Shown: positions 60,446-64,000 of the stretch, piece after piece | Layout of the letters: every line of letters starts with the position of its first letter | Numbering within the stretch: position 1 is the stretch's first letter | NCBI RefSeq assembly: GCF_019929225.1 | Contig: NZ_JAHZPA010000001.1 | Location: 576,805-640,804, forward strand | Length of the DNA: 64,000 nt | From: Streptococcus sanguinis | GTDB lineage: Bacteria > Bacillota > Bacilli > Lactobacillales > Streptococcaceae | Direction of reading: 5' to 3' | Program-made: the position numbers and the translations under genes | Notes under the pieces: generated by a model | What the model was told of the DNA's origin: nothing | The model's database searches: none | Seen by the model: only the letters and a program-made list of their open reading frames with translations

Positions 60446-61299
60446 TTATACCTAACCAGCGAAATATAAATGAAGCAAATCCCAATGGTATTGATATTAT
60501 ACTCGGAGCGGAGGTTTCCCTTGCCAAACTTTTAGTGTAGCAGGAAAACGAGCTGGTTTAAATGATGAACGTGGGCAACTATATATTCAAATGAGTCGCT
60601 TTATTCAACATTCTCAAGGTTTTTGTTGCTGAGAATGTGGATGGTATCTGCAATTCTCGAAACAAAAACCTTGAGAATGTTGATGCAATAGCACTTGAGA
60701 TTATTATGGAACATTTCAAACAAATTGGCTATGACGTTCAATTTAATGTACTAGATGCAGCGGATTATGGCGTCCCTCAATCAAGACGACGTGTAATTAT
60801 AGTTGGAATCCGAAATGATATAGGTGATAATGAGAAAATCTATTACCCAGAACCTACTCATGTTGGAAATCCAAGAACCGCATTTGATGCGTTAGAAGAT
60901 ATTTGGGAACTATTTAATACCAATCAAATTGCTAATCATAATAGGAATAGCGTATCCCATGCAAAATTTTATGGAGACGATATAAAAAGACAGGGTAATA
61001 ACCAAATCCCCAAAAATGCTCCTGCTCCTACAATTCGTGCAGAACATCATGGAAATATCGAGGCACACTACAACACCGATCCTAACTATGTCAATAACCC
61101 AAATGATCATGAAGACAAGAAAGGTTGGAGAAGATTAACTGTAAGAGAATGTGCTCGATTACAATCTTTTCCAGATAACTTTATATTTAATACAAGCGCT
61201 TCCTCGGCTTATAAAGCAATCGGAAATGCAGTACCTCCTATTCTTGCATGGCATATAGCTCAGGCGGTAATATATTCGCTTCATTTAATTGAAAATTAA
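60440..61299 (+). pseudogene. Cytosine-C5 DNA methyltransferase, frameshifted and 5'-truncated
   Basis: Remains of a C5 methyltransferase: GGFPCQTFSVAGKRAGL (motif IV with the catalytic cysteine, near 60508-60560) in one frame, then FVAENVDGICN (motif VI, near 60622) in the next frame, YGVPQSRRRVIIVG (motif VIII) and AIGNAVPPILAWHIA (motif X). A frameshift lies near 60500 and another near 60618, and the N-terminal part is missing. No restriction enzyme gene is next to it. Confidence 0.85.
60606..60682. repeat. 22-bp perfect inverted repeat inside the methyltransferase remnant
   Basis: CAACATTCTCAAGGTTTTTG (60606-, 22 bases) and its reverse complement at 60661-60682 with a 33-base spacer. The right arm is normal coding sequence; the left arm contains the frameshift. 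Confidence 0.85.
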
Positions 61300-61349
61300 C
61301 TAACACTTCTATTTTATGCTGTTTTTAATAAATTATCAATACTGAATTA

Positions 61350-61381
61350 AAAAAATGGATGTATATTAGCATCCATTTTTT
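61350..61381. terminator. Bidirectional terminator
   Basis: AAAAAATGGATG / CATCCATTTTTT hairpin between the methyltransferase remnant and the next convergent gene. Confidence 0.85.
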
Positions 61382-61408
61382 ACATTCAATTGTTTGTAAG
61401 TTTTCTCA

Positions 61409-61711
61409 TCAAGATAAATTGCTATCTTCATCCCATAATTTAGCATCATCTGGAAAAATGAAATCATGTGTCTTGAAATACTCTTCTCTTACCACATCTA
61501 CCCACTTATTTATCATGTTTGTTGCTACTAGAAGAGCATCACCAGATGAATATACGGTTAAAAGCAAACTTATAAGTTGTGCTAAAGTAATTGCGGAGTG
61601 CTCACATGGAGTAGTTAATCCATAATCAGTATGTTCAACAGTTCGAATATGTCGTATTTTTTTTGATAAATATAAAATCCAGCGTTCCATTTTAATCTTA
61701 TTAATTTTCAT
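61409..61711 (-). CDS. Protein of unknown function
   Basis: 100 residues, mostly helical, with ITLAQLISLLLTVYSSGDALLVA. GTAAGG is immediately before the ATG, so a slightly shorter start may be used. No family recognised; located in the island between a broken methyltransferase and the Abi gene. Confidence 0.5.
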   Translation of the reverse strand: MKINKIKMERWILYLSKKIRHIRTVEHTDYGLTTPCEHSAITLAQLISLLLTVYSSGDALLVATNMINKWVDVVREEYFKTHDFIFPDDAKLWDEDSNLS

Positions 61712-61898
61712 ACCTTACAAAGCAACGACCATATTTTTACTAGTTCGATTTTTGAAATTTTTCACAATAAATAAACTCTGAATTATTTTATCCTGTTTCG
61801 GTTTGTTATATGTGATATAATATAGATAGAGAGAGTGCTGATTTATGAAGCACCTTTCAGGAAATGTAAAATATGTTAAGGAAAAATAATATCCAAAA

Positions 61899-63134
61899 AT
61901 GAAAAATAAGCTTTTTAAAGACATTCCTGATCAAAGAAAAATTCAATCTCAAAGAGGACTTAAACGCATCAATGAGTCAATATTTGATGAGTATATAAAA
62001 CAGAATAATTATTTTAATGCTATTAATGGTTTTGAAACACTTTTTTTGAGTGATAAAGAATCTAAAATTTACCATAAAAATATTTCTTTTAATGATTTTA
62101 GACGAGTGTATAATCTAGATAAGCAAATTTCTAAGGAATTATATAAGCAACTAGCTTTAGTTGAATTAGCACTTAGTTTTAGTATTTCTTATCATTTAAG
62201 TAAGTCTTATTTTGGTAATTTTAGTACAATTACTTCAAATTTAAACACTTTCTACCTTGATATTAGTCATTATTCTATTCCTAATCAAAATTCTGGTCCA
62301 GCACATTTAATTAATTATTTTTATAACTATGATATTGAAAAAAATGAAGTATACAATAGCCATAAATTTTTTAAAAAATATGTCCAGAAAGACGTTTTTG
62401 CGCATAATGTCGATTTCACTGGTACTTGTACTTATCATAGTAGATTAGGTAATCAGATATTATTTTTTGATGGAGAATTTAGAGGAAAATTTAGAGGTGT
62501 CGAAAAAAACAGATTCAAAGGAAAATTTGTAGTTGATTCAGCACAGTCTTCAGCTTTGCAAAACTTGTCTAATAATCAACAATTAACAAATTTTAGAATG
62601 AACGGATGCACTGGAGACTTTATTAGCTTAAGTTACAGCGATTACTGCAAATTTAAGTACCCATATGTAGCAAAATATGAATATCCACCTATATGGGTAG
62701 TTATTAACACTTTGATGCTAAATGATTTAATTGTACTATTTTTAGGTCTAGACTCTACTATTCAAAATAATATTATGAAAGATTTAGGTTTTGTAGGGAG
62801 TCCATCTTCTAAGAAAGAAGAGTTTATAAATTATCTTGAAATAATGAGAGAAGCTAGAAATTGTGTTGCACACTATGGTCTAATTTCTCGAATTCGAACT
62901 CCTGAAAATTTGATTCTAAATACTAATTTAGTTCGTCGCCTAAAACTGAAACCTAAAATTAAAAATTCTAATGATTTAAAGAAAATTGCTTTATTTGATA
63001 TATTGAAAGTACTAAACGAGGTTACCTTATTCGATGTTAGAAGAATCAGAAAAATATTTTTAATATATTTTTTGAAAAATATTTTTCAGTTAAAATGGAA
63101 AATTAACAAAAATTTTCTAAAAAGAGTGCAATAA
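61899..63134 (+). CDS. AbiF-type (Abi_2) HEPN abortive-infection protein
   Basis: 411 residues, AT-rich gene. The N-terminal YIKQNNYFNAINGFETLF is the start typical of Abi_2 (AbiD/AbiF) proteins, and REARNCVAHYGLISR carries the HEPN ribonuclease motif R-X4-H (R320-H325). These proteins act as RNA-cleaving toxins in phage defence. Predicted extended -10 TGATATAAT near 61811-61819; the Shine-Dalgarno AAGGA is rather far from the ATG. A consensus promoter and short RNA follow its stop directly. Confidence 0.85.
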   Translation: MKNKLFKDIPDQRKIQSQRGLKRINESIFDEYIKQNNYFNAINGFETLFLSDKESKIYHKNISFNDFRRVYNLDKQISKELYKQLALVELALSFSISYHLSKSYFGNFSTITSNLNTFYLDISHYSIPNQNSGPAHLINYFYNYDIEKNEVYNSHKFFKKYVQKDVFAHNVDFTGTCTYHSRLGNQILFFDGEFRGKFRGVEKNRFKGKFVVDSAQSSALQNLSNNQQLTNFRMNGCTGDFISLSYSDYCKFKYPYVAKYEYPPIWVVINTLMLNDLIVLFLGLDSTIQNNIMKDLGFVGSPSSKKEEFINYLEIMREARNCVAHYGLISRIRTPENLILNTNLVRRLKLKPKIKNSNDLKKIALFDILKVLNEVTLFDVRRIRKIFLIYFLKNIFQLKWKINKNFLKRVQ

Positions 63135-63139
63135 AAGTG

Positions 63140-63168
63140 TTGACAATAGTATACGATACTGATATAAT
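63140..63168 (+). promoter_or_regulatory. Consensus promoter of the Abi-linked RNA
   Basis: TTGACA, exactly 17 bases, TATAAT. The spacer holds a palindrome, AGTAT-acg-ATACT (63148-63160), which could be an operator. Confidence 0.85.
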
Positions 63169-63174
63169 GTTCAC

Positions 63175-63255
63175 ATAATTGAATTGCCGAGACGGCGTGA
63201 GTGCCTTAGTGATGGGTACTCTAAATGAAGCTCCAAATTTATTGGAGCTTTTTTA
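63175..63255 (+). ncRNA. Candidate RNA antitoxin next to the Abi gene
   Basis: About 80 bases from the predicted start to a terminator AAGCTCCAA / TTGGAGCTT plus six T (63228-63254). It contains GCCG-AGA-CGGC and GAGTGCC / GGGTACTC stems and no open frame. Short structured RNAs have been reported downstream of abiF genes. Confidence 0.7.
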
Positions 63256-63320
63256 TATTCAACCAGCGTATATACTGGGAGATCTGATTGAGGGCTGTTA
63301 ATTATTATTAACTGCATTGC

Positions 63321-63683
63321 TTAGATATTTAATTCGTAAAGTGAACGCCACCTCGAATACGCACCATCAGTAAAACCGTTCTTCATTAGAGTAATGATCT
63401 CTAAAAATTGTTGGAGACCTCTTCCGTGTATATATTTCAAGGCTGTGTATTTATGAATAGATTTTTCTCTCTCCTTATTATCAATTTTATTTACATAATC
63501 AGAGTAATCCTTTATAGCTTCAAAAACCATCATATACATTGTCTCTGAGGCTGTGAAGGCTTTGAACCATTCTTGATTTATTCTTGCGACTATTTCAGCT
63601 TCCTCACATCTGAACAAAAGTGTATTTTCGTACATTACACTCTTGGCATTGGCTACTAATTGATTTGAAGTATCGTTAATCAT
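63321..63683 (-). pseudogene. 5' fragment of a DUF5677-type gene
   Basis: 120 residues ending in GAYSRWRSLYELNI then a stop. Homologues continue beyond this R-W-R-x-L-x-E-L motif for about a hundred residues, so the gene is truncated. DUF5677 proteins occur in defence islands; function unknown. Confidence 0.65.
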
Positions 63684-63782
63684 CTCTAGTAATAATTCCG
63701 AAAAATCTGCCTTCTAATTATACCATCAATAAAATATAAATATAAAGCATGCTCTTACACAAGATACGCTCATATTTTTAAA

Positions 63783-63998
63783 ATGTACAATTGAACCACC
63801 ACTTCTTCTGCTGTTACTAGAGTAAAAAATGTACAAATCAATTTCTCAGATTAGAGGATATTATGTACTAGAAAACATACAAAATACCACTCCAAAATAA
63901 TGTACAAAACAAAAATAAAGTACACTTTTTAAAGAATGTACTTTATACTTCTAATTCAGTTATATCAATGGTTTAGTTCATGTTAAGTCAATTGTACA
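63783..63998. repeat. Array of seven ATGTAC/TGTACA-centred motifs
   Basis: Sites at 63783, 63829, 63863, 63900, 63920 (reverse), 63936 and 63993, most with an AAA flank. The pair around 63915-63946 is a 32-bp imperfect palindrome. The array runs to the window edge; it holds no gene. Confidence 0.65.
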
Positions 63999-64000
63999 TA

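Noticed and set aside
59838-63998. CRISPR array interpretation of the ATGTAC repeats
   Set aside because: Motif spacing is irregular and the shared core is too short; no cas genes.

Overview
The window is low-GC Gram-positive DNA that reads as a Streptococcus chromosome, most likely an oral species of the sanguinis/gordonii type. The evidence is the gene set and its order (mutY, pgm, coaB/coaC, fhs, asd, dapA, rnhB, dprA, topA, trmFO, pdhABCD, lplA, xerS), a ComX cin-box in front of dprA, the lipoyl domain carried by PdhD instead of PdhC, and a difSL-like site beside xerS. The difSL site places the right part of the window at the chromosome replication terminus. No rRNA, tRNA or CRISPR array was found.

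Layout. 1-8844: housekeeping genes (end of pta, mutY, a thioredoxin-like gene, pgm, a CoA-precursor operon coaB-coaC-ECF transporter, fhs, a GNAT acetyltransferase and a lipoprotein). About 8845-35330: a conjugative element resembling the TnGBS family. It has a RepA_N initiator with four 23-bp iterons inside its own gene, a leader RNA, a type IV secretion operon (VirB6-, PrgI-, VirB4-, VirB1- and VirB8-like proteins, LPXTG protein, PcfB-like, VirD4-like), a Toprim-ArdC fusion, an oriT region with mobC and a MobP relaxase, a resolvase, a ParA/ParB-like pair and an ISLre2-type DDE transposase at its right end. Small-RNA and toxin-antitoxin loci lie inside it. 35345-36270: an RNA-rich, gene-poor kilobase with an asd-type RNA and a 175-bp tandem repeat. 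36274-59683: chromosome again (asd-dapA, ATP-cone protein, rbgA-rnhB, a PRD antiterminator, an acetyltransferase, dprA, topA, trmFO, a two-esterase/ATP-grasp cluster, pdhABCD-lplA, xerS). 59735-59765: difSL. 59838-64000: an AT-rich island bracketed by arrays of ATGTAC-centred motifs, holding truncated genes, a broken cytosine methyltransferase, an Abi_2/AbiF-type HEPN protein and, directly after it, a short RNA with a consensus promoter.

How it works together. The element has both plasmid functions (theta-type initiator, partition, resolvase, addiction RNA) and conjugation functions, with a transposase for integration, which is the TnGBS life style. The terminus island looks like a decayed defence island whose intact part is the AbiF-like toxin plus candidate RNA antitoxin. 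The pdhB-pdhC spacer and the asd upstream region both carry tandemly duplicated, foldable sequences that known genes do not explain.
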